Part shown: in pieces, positions 8,476 to 17,402 of the stretch
How positions within the stretch are numbered: the first letter of the stretch is position 1
Layout of the letters: each line of letters opens with the position of its first letter
Origin: Prevotellaceae bacterium
GTDB taxonomy: Bacteria; Bacteroidota; Bacteroidia; Bacteroidales; Paludibacteraceae
Length of the DNA: 64,000 bases
Direction of reading: 5' to 3'
Assembly: GCA_020636695.1 (NCBI GenBank)
Contig: JACJXJ010000002.1
Span: forward strand, 124,001-188,000
Notes under the pieces: generated by a model
Databases searched by the model: none
What the model was told of the DNA's origin: nothing
Seen by the model: only the letters and a program-made list of their open reading frames with translations
Made by a program: the position numbers and the translations under genes

Positions 8476-8706
8476 ATGGACTCAAAAACCATTATATTAA
8501 AATCTTACGAAAATTTGACAGAAGCAAATTTTGATAAGCATATACTCGAAGAAAATGGGATTGATTGTTTTTTGAGCGATTCCAATGTGGTTCAACTTTA
8601 TCCCATGTTTAGTTCCCCTTTCGGTGGAATTAAACTTCATATTTTCGAGGAGAATGAAGAGAAGGCGTTACAAGTATTGAATCAAATTCATGAAAAAGAT
8701 GCGTAA
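8476..8706 (+). CDS. DUF2007 domain protein
   Basis: A 76-residue protein covering one DUF2007 domain: an ILKSYENLTEANFDKHILEE start with a helix, then an EENGIDCFLSD strand and a C-terminal EENEEKALQVLNQI helix. This domain is described as a putative signal-transducing, ferredoxin-like fold, but no function is known. It starts 2 bp after thrC and overlaps the next gene by 17 bp, so all three are probably translated together. Confidence 0.8.
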   Translation: MDSKTIILKSYENLTEANFDKHILEENGIDCFLSDSNVVQLYPMFSSPFGGIKLHIFEENEEKALQVLNQIHEKDA

Positions 8707-9520
8707 AATTCTTTATTTTATTATTATTTCTGTGCTTTTTATGTCGTGTGGTGCTCCTACCGACGAAGAACGTGCGCAGGCTTTTTTAGATGAAGCTCGT
8801 GTGCTGTATGAACAAAAAAATATAGAAGCAGCTAAAATTCAGCTTGATTCTATTCATCTTTTATTTCCAATGTTAGTTGATTATCGTCGTCAAGCGGATA
8901 CGCTAGGTTGGCAGGTTGAGTTGTTAGAAATTCAAAGAAACTTACTTTATGTGGATAGCATGTTGCCTTTGAAAACAACTGAAGTTATAGAATTGAAGGA
9001 ATCTTTTTTATTTGAAAAGAACGAAAAATATGAATCCGTTGGTACATTTGTATACAAAACATTAAAAACGGAAAGTAACATTGGTCGCTGTTATTTGAAA
9101 CCTTATACTGACGAAAATGGTGGTATCTACATTATGAGTTATTATGTAGGTAAACCCATTAATCATAATAAGTTACATATTTCGGCAGATGATTTATTCT
9201 CGGAAACGCAACCAGTTGATAAAAGTGATCAACATCAATACGTTAGTTTAGGTCAATCATATGAAATAGTGCTTTTTCGTCCAGAAACACTCGGCGATGT
9301 GCCTGACTTTATCACTTTACACAAAAACTCCCCTATTAAGGTGACACTTTTGGGTGGTAAGCGTGATTATAGTTATCTGTTATCCGAATCGGATAAAGCT
9401 ATTTTTGTGAAAACGTACCAAATGTCCACAGTTTTGGCTGATTTATCACAACTGAATGCCTTGCAACGTCGTATGGTTATTCGCAAAAATTTATTAAATC
9501 ATAAATTGAATTTAAAATAA
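8690..9520 (+). CDS. Hypothetical lipoprotein
   Basis: A 276-residue protein with a lipoprotein signal: MKKMRKILYF, a hydrophobic core and the lipobox LFMSCG, so it is probably anchored by the cysteine near residue 20. Shortly after comes a helical stretch rich in Ala, Glu and Gln (EERAQAFLDEARVLYEQKN, KIQLDSIHLLFP) that resembles a single TPR-like hairpin; the rest is predicted beta-rich. I do not recognise a family. The ATG at 8690 overlaps DUF2007; an alternative ATG is at 8699. It lies 26 bp before the YhcH gene. Confidence 0.75.
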   Translation: MKKMRKILYFIIISVLFMSCGAPTDEERAQAFLDEARVLYEQKNIEAAKIQLDSIHLLFPMLVDYRRQADTLGWQVELLEIQRNLLYVDSMLPLKTTEVIELKESFLFEKNEKYESVGTFVYKTLKTESNIGRCYLKPYTDENGGIYIMSYYVGKPINHNKLHISADDLFSETQPVDKSDQHQYVSLGQSYEIVLFRPETLGDVPDFITLHKNSPIKVTLLGGKRDYSYLLSESDKAIFVKTYQMSTVLADLSQLNALQRRMVIRKNLLNHKLNLK

Positions 9521-9546
9521 TCAACTATTTATATAATAACTAATTA

Positions 9547-9987
9547 ATGATTATTGATTCTTTAGATAATGCCCACATGTACGAATGCCTGCATCCATAT
9601 TTTAAGCAAGCGTTCGACTTTTTACGTTCTACCGATTTTTCTACTGTAGACGATGGTCGAATAGAGCTTCAAGGCGACACCGTTTATATCAATTTGGCAG
9701 GTAATGCGGGTAAAAAGTCAGCTCCGTTGGAAGCACATAAACTGTACATTGATATTCAAATGCCTCTATCGACAACAGAGTTCATTGGTTTTAAACCCGT
9801 TAGTCGTTGTGAAGCTGTGTCAGAAGTGTATGATAATGAAAGAGATATTGTATTTTATGCTGATGATTTTGATACAATATTATCCGTTTCACCAGGACAA
9901 TTTGTAATATTTTATCCCCAAGACGCTCACGCACCAGCTATGGCGTCCGGTTATTTAAGAAAATTAGTCGTAAAAATCAAATTATAA
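9547..9987 (+). CDS. YhcH/YjgK/YiaL family protein (DUF386)
   Basis: A 146-residue cupin-like protein. It contains LDIQMPL-like (IDIQMPLS) and YPQDAHAPAMA, the metal-binding His and acidic residues of the YhcH/EbgC family. Relatives are linked to sugar (sialic acid, beta-galactoside) metabolism, and some bind a metal ion. It is 10 bp upstream of glgB, compatible with a role in carbohydrate handling, but its substrate is unknown. Confidence 0.85.
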   Translation: MIIDSLDNAHMYECLHPYFKQAFDFLRSTDFSTVDDGRIELQGDTVYINLAGNAGKKSAPLEAHKLYIDIQMPLSTTEFIGFKPVSRCEAVSEVYDNERDIVFYADDFDTILSVSPGQFVIFYPQDAHAPAMASGYLRKLVVKIKL

Positions 9988-9997
9988 TTAAAATAGT

Positions 9998-11998
9998 ATG
10001 GACACACTTAAAATTGTGAAGAATGATCCTTTCTTGGAACCGTATGCCGAAGCATTACAAGGTCGCCACGATTACGCTATTCGTAAGGAAAAGGAACTGT
10101 TGGGTTCTGAAAATCAATCTCTTTCGGATTTTGCTTCAGGTTATCTTTATTTTGGACTCCATAAAATTAAACGTAGTTGGTATTTACGTGAATGGGCTCC
10201 TAATGCGACAGCTATCTATGTGCTAGGCACTTTTAATGATTGGAAGAAAGACGAAAATTACCGACTTTATCCGTTGGAAAATGGTATTTGGGAAGGAAAA
10301 TTCTCCGAAAAATCGATGCAACACGGTGATTTGTTCAAATTATTGATTGAATGGAACGGTGGTTTTGGTGAACGTATTCCAGCTTGGACGCGCCGTGTGG
10401 TACAGGATGAGGTGACTAAGATATTTTCCGCTCAGGTTTGGATGCCGGAAGAAGAGTTTAAATTTAAGGTGAAAAAATTTAAACCACAAACTACTCCACT
10501 TTTGATTTATGAATGCCATATTGGTATGGCTACCGAACAGGAAAAAGTAGGTACATATAATGAATTTCGCGAAAATATATTACCACGAATCGTTGCCGAT
10601 GGCTACAACTGTATTCAAATTATGGCTGTACAAGAACATCCATATTATGGCTCATTTGGATACCACGTGTCAAGCTTTTTTGCGGCTTCATCGCGTTTCG
10701 GGACACCCGAAGAACTAAAGCAATTAATCGACGAAGCTCACCAAAATGGGATTTCGGTTATTATGGATATTGTTCATTCTCACGCAGTTAAAAACGAGAT
10801 TGAAGGACTTGGCCGATTTGACGGTACGCCATATCAGTATTTCCATGGTGGCGATCGTCGCGAACATCCAGCATGGGATTCACTTTGTTTTAATTACAAC
10901 AAAAACGAAGTGTTACACTTTTTGCTCTCAAATTGCAAATTTTGGTTGGAAGAATATAAGTTTGATGGTTTTCGCTTCGATGGTGTCACTTCTATGCTCT
11001 ATCGTAACCATGGTTTAGGGCAAAATTTCACGAATTATGCCGATTATTATAACATGAATCAAGATGGCGACGCTCTTTGCTATTTGACATTGGCCAATAA
11101 ATTAATTCACGAAATAAATCCGAATGCCATCACTATTGCTGAGGAAATGAGCGGTTTACCCGAATTAGTAGCTCCATTTGAAGATGGCGGTATGGGATTC
11201 GATTATAGGATGGCCATGGGATTACCCGATTTTTGGATTAAATATATTAAGGAAGTAAAAGATGAAGATTGGAAAGCTGGCCATATTTATTGGGAAATGA
11301 CAAACCGTCGTTTGGGTGAAAAAACCATCAGTTATGCCGAAAGTCATGATCAAGCGCTTGTTGGTGATAAAACTATTATTTTCCGATTGATTGATGCCGA
11401 TATGTATTGGCATATGCAAAAAGGTGATGAAAGCTTATTGGTGAACCGTGGTATAGCCTTGCATAAAATGATTCGATTAATAACTGCAACTACTATTAAT
11501 GGTGGTTATCTGAATTTCATGGGTAATGAATTTGGACATCCTGAATGGATTGATTTTCCTCGTGAAGGTAATGGATGGTCATATAAATATGCTCGCCGTC
11601 AATGGAGTTTAGCCGATAATCCACACTATTTATATCATGATTTGGGTGAATTTGATAAAGCCATGCTTGATTTGTTGAAATCAGATAAAAAATTTAATGA
11701 AACCTCTATCGAAAAGGTATGGGATAACGAAGGCGATCAGGTGGTGGCATATAAACGTAAAGACTTGTTGTTTGTCTTTAATTTTAATGGACAAAAATCA
11801 TTTACTGATTACGGATTTTTAGTGAAAAAAGGGGCTTATGAAGTTGTTCTTGATACAGACGATCGTCGTTTTGGTGGTTTTGGATTTAGTGATGACACGG
11901 TGGTGCATTTAACTTTACCTAGTCATCTCAAAAATAAAGAATGGTTGAAATTGTATATTCCAAGTCGTTCAGCATTGGTGTTGCGACATAAAGAATAA
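9998..11998 (+). CDS. glgB: 1,4-alpha-glucan branching enzyme (GH13)
   Basis: A 666-residue glycogen branching enzyme that makes alpha-1,6 links. A CBM48-like N-terminal domain (WAPNATAIYVLGTFNDW) precedes the GH13 barrel: DIVHSHAVKN (region I), DGFRFDGVTS with the nucleophile Asp about residue 328, AEEMSG with the acid/base Glu about 381, and YAESHDQALVG (region IV). The C-terminal all-beta domain is present, so it is full length. The shorter N-terminus resembles eukaryotic-type and Bacteroidetes branching enzymes. It ends the operon and is followed by a bidirectional hairpin terminator. Confidence 0.95.
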   Translation: MDTLKIVKNDPFLEPYAEALQGRHDYAIRKEKELLGSENQSLSDFASGYLYFGLHKIKRSWYLREWAPNATAIYVLGTFNDWKKDENYRLYPLENGIWEGKFSEKSMQHGDLFKLLIEWNGGFGERIPAWTRRVVQDEVTKIFSAQVWMPEEEFKFKVKKFKPQTTPLLIYECHIGMATEQEKVGTYNEFRENILPRIVADGYNCIQIMAVQEHPYYGSFGYHVSSFFAASSRFGTPEELKQLIDEAHQNGISVIMDIVHSHAVKNEIEGLGRFDGTPYQYFHGGDRREHPAWDSLCFNYNKNEVLHFLLSNCKFWLEEYKFDGFRFDGVTSMLYRNHGLGQNFTNYADYYNMNQDGDALCYLTLANKLIHEINPNAITIAEEMSGLPELVAPFEDGGMGFDYRMAMGLPDFWIKYIKEVKDEDWKAGHIYWEMTNRRLGEKTISYAESHDQALVGDKTIIFRLIDADMYWHMQKGDESLLVNRGIALHKMIRLITATTINGGYLNFMGNEFGHPEWIDFPREGNGWSYKYARRQWSLADNPHYLYHDLGEFDKAMLDLLKSDKKFNETSIEKVWDNEGDQVVAYKRKDLLFVFNFNGQKSFTDYGFLVKKGAYEVVLDTDDRRFGGFGFSDDTVVHLTLPSHLKNKEWLKLYIPSRSALVLRHKE

Positions 11999-12012
11999 CT
12001 TATTCTGGTATG

Positions 12013-12052
12013 ATAAAAGCGGGGCTGTAAATTGTTACAACCCCGCTTTTAT
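12013..12052. terminator. Bidirectional terminator between glgB and rho
   Basis: Arms 12013-12030 and 12035-12052 pair with one mismatch around an ATTG loop; the core is AAAAGCGGGG/CCCCGCTTTT. A-run and T-run flank both sides, so it can end both convergent transcripts. Confidence 0.85.
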
Positions 12053-12082
12053 TTATGTTAGAAATTCAGTATCTAATTTTCT

Positions 12083-13810
12083 TTAATCGTTCATCGACAC
12101 TAAAAATTCTTCGTTGTTTTCAGTTCTTTCTAATCGCTCTTTCATAAATTCCATAGCTTCTACTGAATTCATATCCGATAAGTAGCGACGTAAAACCCAC
12201 ATACGATTGATTGTATCTTGATTAAGTAACAAATCATCGCGACGTGTACTCGAAGCCATGATATCTACAGCTGGGAAAATACGTCTATTCGACAATTTAC
12301 GGTCGAGTTGTAATTCCATATTACCTGTACCTTTGAATTCTTCAAAGATAACATCGTCCATTTTGGAACCAGTATCGGTTAATGCGGTTGCTATAATGGT
12401 AAGAGAGCCGCCATTTTCAATATTACGAGCGGCACCAAAGAAACGTTTTGGTTTGTGGAGAGCATTCGCATCAACACCACCTGATAAAATTTTGCCAGAT
12501 GCCGGTTGAGCTGTGTTGTACGCGCGCGCTAAACGTGTGATAGAATCTAGCAAAATAACTACGTCGTGGCCACATTCTACAAGTCGTTTAGCTTTCTCGT
12601 GAACAATACTAGCTACTTTTACGTGACGTTCGGCAGGTTCGTCGAATGTAGATGAAATTACTTCTGCTTTTACACTACGTGCCATATCGGTTACCTCTTC
12701 AGGACGTTCGTCGATAAGCAAAATAATCATGTAAACTTCAGGATTATTAGCCAAAATAGCATTAGCTATATCTTTCAATAATACGGTTTTACCAGTTTTA
12801 GGTTGAGCTACAATTAGTCCACGTTGCCCTTTTCCAATGGGAGCAAACAAATCAAGTACTCTAACCGATAATGAATCGTTTTTACCTGTTGTAAGCGTAA
12901 ATTTTTCTTCAGGAAATAAAGGTGTTAGATGTTCAAATGGAACACGGTCACGTACCAATTCAGGCGCAAATCCGTTGATTTTGGTAACACGTACCAGTGG
13001 AAAATATTTTTCACCTTCTTTGGGAGGACGAATAGGCCCTTCTACCGTATCTCCGGTTTTTAAGCCAAAGAGTTTAATTTGCGATTGAGATACATAAATA
13101 TCATCAGGTGATGACAAGTAATTATAGTCTGCTGAACGTAAAAAACCATAGCCATCGGGCATCATTTCGAGTGTACCGGTACCAATAAGAATATCCTCAA
13201 ATTCATAAGGTTTTTCATTAGTTTCTAACGCACTATTTTTCCCGTTTGGATTAAATTTTTGTTTGTTATTATGTTGTTGTTTTTCTGGCTGTTTAGTAGT
13301 CGTTTCTTGAACTTCTACTTTAGGTTCAACCGTAACTACCTCTGCCACTTGTTCAATAGGAGTTTCAGGTGTTGGAATAACCACTTTTTTGACCACTAGA
13401 GGTTCTTTTTTTTGAGGTATCTCGGCCGTTGGTTGTGGGATTGGTTTATTATTTGGTGTAGGCTTTTTCTTTGGTTCATTTTGATGAACTTTTACAGGCT
13501 TAGAAAGCGGAGGATTAGTAACAGTTGATTCTGTTTTTTCCACCTTAGATTGTTCTGTGTCACTCTTTGTGACAGGAGCTACCGATTTTCCTTCTGAAAA
13601 GACAGGTTTAGGAGCAATTCGTTGTCTTTTTCTTGGCTGAAAATCAGGTTCATCCTTTTTTTCTGATGCTTTTGTAATAGCTTGTTGATCGAGAATGGCA
13701 TATACCAAAGCATCCGGTTCTAACCCGTCAGCTTTTTTTACGCCCATCTCTTTTGCAATCGCCACCAAGTCGGCTTGCGATTTTTCTCTTAATTGTAAGA
13801 TGTTGTACAT
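12083..13810 (-). CDS. rho: Transcription termination factor Rho with disordered insert
   Basis: A 575-residue RNA-dependent ATPase. Residues 1-45 form a Rho_N domain ([18 protein letters not shown]); about 50-195 are a low-complexity Lys/Pro/Gln/Glu stretch; the cold-shock RNA-binding domain follows ([16 protein letters not shown], about 215-285). The ATPase core shows [12 protein letters not shown] (Walker A, about 335) and [16 protein letters not shown] (Walker B and R loop). The long insert makes it about 150 residues longer than E. coli Rho, as in many Bacteroidetes. A -7 element lies at 13957-13950. Confidence 0.96.
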   Translation of the reverse strand: MYNILQLREKSQADLVAIAKEMGVKKADGLEPDALVYAILDQQAITKASEKKDEPDFQPRKRQRIAPKPVFSEGKSVAPVTKSDTEQSKVEKTESTVTNPPLSKPVKVHQNEPKKKPTPNNKPIPQPTAEIPQKKEPLVVKKVVIPTPETPIEQVAEVVTVEPKVEVQETTTKQPEKQQHNNKQKFNPNGKNSALETNEKPYEFEDILIGTGTLEMMPDGYGFLRSADYNYLSSPDDIYVSQSQIKLFGLKTGDTVEGPIRPPKEGEKYFPLVRVTKINGFAPELVRDRVPFEHLTPLFPEEKFTLTTGKNDSLSVRVLDLFAPIGKGQRGLIVAQPKTGKTVLLKDIANAILANNPEVYMIILLIDERPEEVTDMARSVKAEVISSTFDEPAERHVKVASIVHEKAKRLVECGHDVVILLDSITRLARAYNTAQPASGKILSGGVDANALHKPKRFFGAARNIENGGSLTIIATALTDTGSKMDDVIFEEFKGTGNMELQLDRKLSNRRIFPAVDIMASSTRRDDLLLNQDTINRMWVLRRYLSDMNSVEAMEFMKERLERTENNEEFLVSMND

Positions 13811-13949
13811 GAAGTAATTATGGATAATTAATAAGTCCGAGAAGATACACGGCTACGAACAAAATCAGCTGATGGCTGGTAGTATATAGCGTGATAAAAA
13901 TATGGTGTTTATGAAAAAGGAAAGAGAATATCTTTCTATGTTGATAGTA

Positions 13950-13957
13950 CAAAGGTA
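13950..13957 (-). promoter_or_regulatory. -7 promoter element of rho
   Basis: TACCTTTG on the minus strand fits TAnnTTTG. The 140-nt leader to the rho ATG leaves room for autoregulation of rho, which is known in other bacteria. The whole 434-bp gap 13811-14244 holds this box, a plus-strand box at 14073 and a palindrome at 14103, but no gene. Confidence 0.5.
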
Positions 13958-14072
13958 AGTATTTTTTTTTATACATAATCATTTCGTGCTTATTTTTTTA
14001 AATTTTTATATCATCCTTTCATTTTGTTGATAACTTGTTATTTGAAACTATAAATGTTAAATTTATTTATCG

Positions 14073-14080
14073 TAAATTTG
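14073..14080 (+). promoter_or_regulatory. -7 promoter element of the glycosyltransferase gene
   Basis: TAAATTTG matches TAnnTTTG. It lies about 165 bp before the ATG at 14245. A transcript from here would start near 14087 and carry the palindrome at 14103-14120 in its leader. Confidence 0.5.
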
Positions 14081-14102
14081 TAGATGCATTGTACCCTTTT
14101 TA

Positions 14103-14120
14103 CAAAGAACTTGTTCTTTG
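14103..14120. repeat. Perfect 18-bp palindrome in the 5' leader
   Basis: CAAAGAACTTGTTCTTTG is a perfect palindrome (8-bp arms, 2-bp centre) about 23 bp downstream of the -7 element at 14073. It could be an operator for a dimeric repressor or a leader hairpin. Confidence 0.5.
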
Positions 14121-14244
14121 GGGCGATTAGGGGTTATATTTCTTGCGAATTATAAAATATATTTTACCTTTAGAATATGTTCGCAATTATTAACTATTTT
14201 AATATTAACAGGTTATAAAATATTTGGTCACCAGCCTATTTTCT

Positions 14245-15405
14245 ATGAATTTATTTGACTATTTCTCGCAAATTACGCTTGCCGAAGCGGTTTTATTCGG
14301 TGTTTTTATGGTTGCTTTGGTTGTTCAAGTGTACATGTATCTACATTTTTACACAGGTGTAATTCGTCATAAAAAACGCGTAAAAAAACAACATATTCCG
14401 ACTAATAACGAACAACCTCCTGTATCTGTCATTATTTGTGCTAAGAATGAATCAGATAATTTGGCTGCGTTTTTACCCTTAGTACTTGAACAAGACTATC
14501 CTCAATACGAAGTGATTGTGGTAAATGATGGCTCTACGGATGAAACAGAACTATTGCTCAAAGATTTAAAAGAACGTTATCCTCAACTTTACTATACATA
14601 TGTGCCAGAACAGACTCAAATAATTAGTCGTAAGAAATTGGCATTAACCATAGGTATTAAAGCCGCCAAACATGAGTTATTGCTGTTTACCGATGCTGAT
14701 TGTCGTCCTCGATCTTCGTTTTGGATTACAGAGGTGGTGCGTCGATTTACACCAAATACCGAATTTGTCTTAGGTTATGGTGCTTATTTGCCTCAAAAAG
14801 GGCTATTAAGTCATCTTATCTCTTACGATACGTTATTTATTGCTATGCAATATATGGGATTTGCGTTTCGTGGTAAACCTTATATGGGAATTGGGCGTAA
14901 CTTGGCGTATAGAAAAGAAACTTTCTTTAGTCATAAAGGATTTGCTGGTACACTTCATATTGCTTCGGGTGACGATGATTTATTAGTTAATATGGCTGCT
15001 ACAGCAACTAATACAGCTATTGTTTCGGTGGCTGAAGGTGTTACACAATCAATTCCTAAAACCACATTTTCGGATTGGTATCATCAGAAAGAGCGCCATT
15101 TGACTACGGCACCGATGTACAAGCCCCAAAGTAAGTTTATGGTAGGCATTGAGCCTTTATCTAGAGGTTTATTCTACTTGTCACTAGTAGCACTTATCGC
15201 CTTTTTGAATCCATTGGTGCTAGTAATCGTAGGTAGTTTGTTTTTGGTGCGTTATATACTGCAATTAGTCATTATAAATAAAACAGCATCACAGTTGAAA
15301 GAACGTTCTTTTTATAGTACAATTCTTATTTTCGATATCATTTTACCTCTTATTACCCTCTTTTTGATGATTTTTGGACGAAAAAAATCGTTTTCGTGGA
15401 AATAA
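14245..15405 (+). CDS. Family 2 glycosyltransferase, membrane-bound
   Basis: A 386-residue processive-type glycosyltransferase. One N-terminal membrane segment (about residues 15-40) is followed by a GT2 catalytic domain: PPVSVIICAKNE, VVNDGSTDET (nucleotide-binding Asp), and FTDADCRP (DxD). The C-terminus has two or more hydrophobic helices. The open frame begins at a TTG at 14224, but the ATG at 14245 (MNLFDYF) fits better. An ExxxH-like acceptor region and SDWYHQKERHL match the Q/RxxRW-type block. The sugar donor and product are unknown; probably envelope polysaccharide or glycolipid synthesis. Confidence 0.85.
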   Translation: MNLFDYFSQITLAEAVLFGVFMVALVVQVYMYLHFYTGVIRHKKRVKKQHIPTNNEQPPVSVIICAKNESDNLAAFLPLVLEQDYPQYEVIVVNDGSTDETELLLKDLKERYPQLYYTYVPEQTQIISRKKLALTIGIKAAKHELLLFTDADCRPRSSFWITEVVRRFTPNTEFVLGYGAYLPQKGLLSHLISYDTLFIAMQYMGFAFRGKPYMGIGRNLAYRKETFFSHKGFAGTLHIASGDDDLLVNMAATATNTAIVSVAEGVTQSIPKTTFSDWYHQKERHLTTAPMYKPQSKFMVGIEPLSRGLFYLSLVALIAFLNPLVLVIVGSLFLVRYILQLVIINKTASQLKERSFYSTILIFDIILPLITLFLMIFGRKKSFSWK

Positions 15406-15498
15406 ATTTGATGGGGAAGATAAAAAACACTACATTTGCTCGATTTTTATATAAAAAGCCCTATTTAAAGGCGAATAAACTCTTTGGAGACAATAATT

Positions 15499-17250
15499 AT
15501 GGAAAAGCCAGAAAACATGGAATCTAGCCAACCGATGGCAAACAAGGTTGAAAAACTTATTGGTGTTGTAGAAGCTATTGCGGTTCGTAATAATGAATTT
15601 TACGCATTAAGTCGTAAAGAGATGGTCGATAAGATGCGTGAATTCTTACAGGTGAAACCTATTTCTAGCATAAAAGAGTCCATCGAGAATCTCAAGCAAG
15701 CTTTTTATAAACAATTAAAATCAGAGCTTGAAAATCAATTAGGAACTGATTCTTTGGATGATTCAGACAATGTGGTTGAACCAGAACCCGATATTTTAGA
15801 AACTACGTTTAAGGGACTTTTGGCTCAATATAAAGATCTTAAAGCTAAAGAAAATGCTTTATTGGACGCTGTAAAAGAAAAAAATCTACAAGAGAAAAAG
15901 CGTATTTTAGCAGAATTAGAAGCACTTACAGCTTCTTCGGATGACTTGTCGGCCACTATTCCAGCTTTTCGTAAATTACAACAAGATTGGAAAGCAATCG
16001 GACAAATTCCAGCTACTGCTGTTAATGGAATTTGGAAGGCTTACAGTCAATATCAAGAAAAATTTTACGATCTTATTAAAATCAATAATGATTTGCGCGA
16101 ATATGACTTCAAGAAAAATTTGGAGTTGAAAACTGCTTTATGTGAAACCGCAGAGCGTTTATCTAATGAAACAGATCCTGTAGAAGCATTTAAACAATTA
16201 CAAAAATTACATGATGATTGGCGTGAAATAGGCCCTGTAGCTCGTGAATTTCGCGAAGAAATTTGGAATCGTTTCAAAAATGCATCTACCGTTATAAATA
16301 AACAGCATCAAGCCTATTTTGAAAGTATTAAAGAGGTAGAAGCAAAATTTATTGCTGAAAAACATGCTATTTGTGAACAAGTAGAGGCTATTGACTACTC
16401 TACTCTAAAAAGCCATAAACAGTGGGAAAATAAGACTCAAGAGATTCTTGATTTACAGGAAAAATGGAAACATATTGGTGGCGTACCTTCTTCTAAAATG
16501 TCCATGAAAGCCTTTAAACGTTTCCGTTCTGCTTGCGATAAATTCTTTAAGCATAAAAAGGCATTTTTTAAGACTATCAAAAGTGAATTTGTTCAGAACT
16601 TGGAAGCTAAAAAAGCATTATGTGTTCAGGCGGAGGCGCTTAAAGATAGTACCGATTGGAAAGAAACAGCTGAAAAATTAGTACAAATTCAAAAAGAATG
16701 GAAAAATATTGGTCCAACTAATAAAAAACAGTCAGATGCTGTATGGCATCGTTTTGTATCAGCTTGTGATTATTTCTTTGAACAGAAGAATTTGAATTTT
16801 ACAGATAAAAAATCTGAAGAAATAACCAATTTAAAGGCTAAGAAAGCAGTTATAGATCAAATCAATGGGTTTCAAGCCACAGGCAATGCCTCTGAAGATA
16901 TGGTGGCACTTAAAGCTTTGGTTGATGCCTATAATAAGATTGGATTTGTTCCTTTCCGCGATAAAGATAAGTTGTATAAGGCCTTTAAAGCTGCAACTGA
17001 TAAGCAATTTGACGCATTACGTGGAAGTCGTTCAGTAGCTCCTCACAAAGCTTCAACTGATCGTATTAGACTCATGAAAGAATATGATAAGTTGAAGTCT
17101 GAAATAGCTACTTATGAAAATAATATAGGCTTCTTTTCTACCTCAAAAAAGGCTAATGCATTAGTAGAAGAAATGAATAAAAAAATTGATTTACTTAAAC
17201 AAAAGTTGACAGAGATTGTTGCAAAAATTGATGAAATAGATCAACAATAA
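15499..17250 (+). CDS. DUF349 repeat protein
   Basis: A 583-residue, highly charged, mostly helical cytoplasmic protein made of tandem DUF349 units; each carries the signature W-x-x-I-G, seen as DWKAIGQIP, DWREIGPVA, KWKHIGGVP and EWKNIGPTN. The C-terminal coiled coil (SEIATYENNIGFF onward) is also typical of the Bacteroidetes form. Function is unknown; RNA- or ribosome-related roles have been proposed for related DUF349 proteins. The frame opens at a TTG (15484), but the ATG at 15499, preceded by GGAGA at 15486-15490, is the likely start. Confidence 0.85.
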   Translation: MEKPENMESSQPMANKVEKLIGVVEAIAVRNNEFYALSRKEMVDKMREFLQVKPISSIKESIENLKQAFYKQLKSELENQLGTDSLDDSDNVVEPEPDILETTFKGLLAQYKDLKAKENALLDAVKEKNLQEKKRILAELEALTASSDDLSATIPAFRKLQQDWKAIGQIPATAVNGIWKAYSQYQEKFYDLIKINNDLREYDFKKNLELKTALCETAERLSNETDPVEAFKQLQKLHDDWREIGPVAREFREEIWNRFKNASTVINKQHQAYFESIKEVEAKFIAEKHAICEQVEAIDYSTLKSHKQWENKTQEILDLQEKWKHIGGVPSSKMSMKAFKRFRSACDKFFKHKKAFFKTIKSEFVQNLEAKKALCVQAEALKDSTDWKETAEKLVQIQKEWKNIGPTNKKQSDAVWHRFVSACDYFFEQKNLNFTDKKSEEITNLKAKKAVIDQINGFQATGNASEDMVALKALVDAYNKIGFVPFRDKDKLYKAFKAATDKQFDALRGSRSVAPHKASTDRIRLMKEYDKLKSEIATYENNIGFFSTSKKANALVEEMNKKIDLLKQKLTEIVAKIDEIDQQ

Positions 17251-17276
17251 CAACTTGATTTTTAATATAAAAAATA

Positions 17277-17305
17277 AAATGGCGCAACGAAACATTGTGC
17301 CATTT
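17277..17305 (+). terminator. Hairpin after the DUF349 gene
   Basis: Arms 17277-17287 and 17295-17305 pair over 11 bp with one G-U pair. It sits between the DUF349 gene and the promoter of the next gene; the U-run is weak. Confidence 0.5.
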
Positions 17306-17349
17306 GCATTAAATATAGCTTAGAATAGCTGCATGTGAGATAAAACATT

Positions 17350-17357
17350 TATCTTTG
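17350..17357 (+). promoter_or_regulatory. -7 promoter element of the serine palmitoyltransferase gene
   Basis: TATCTTTG matches TAnnTTTG exactly, 46 bp before the ATG at 17403. Because it lies inside the longer open frame (from 17355), it argues for the 17403 start. Confidence 0.6.
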
Positions 17358-17402
17358 CATCGCAAATTATATAACAAGAGTATAGAACTTAAATCTTTCA
17401 AA

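Noticed and set aside
14224..14244. TTG starts at 14224, 15484, 22723 and 47924
   Set aside because: Nearby ATG or GTG codons give normal N-termini, and in one case a GGAGA motif precedes the ATG.
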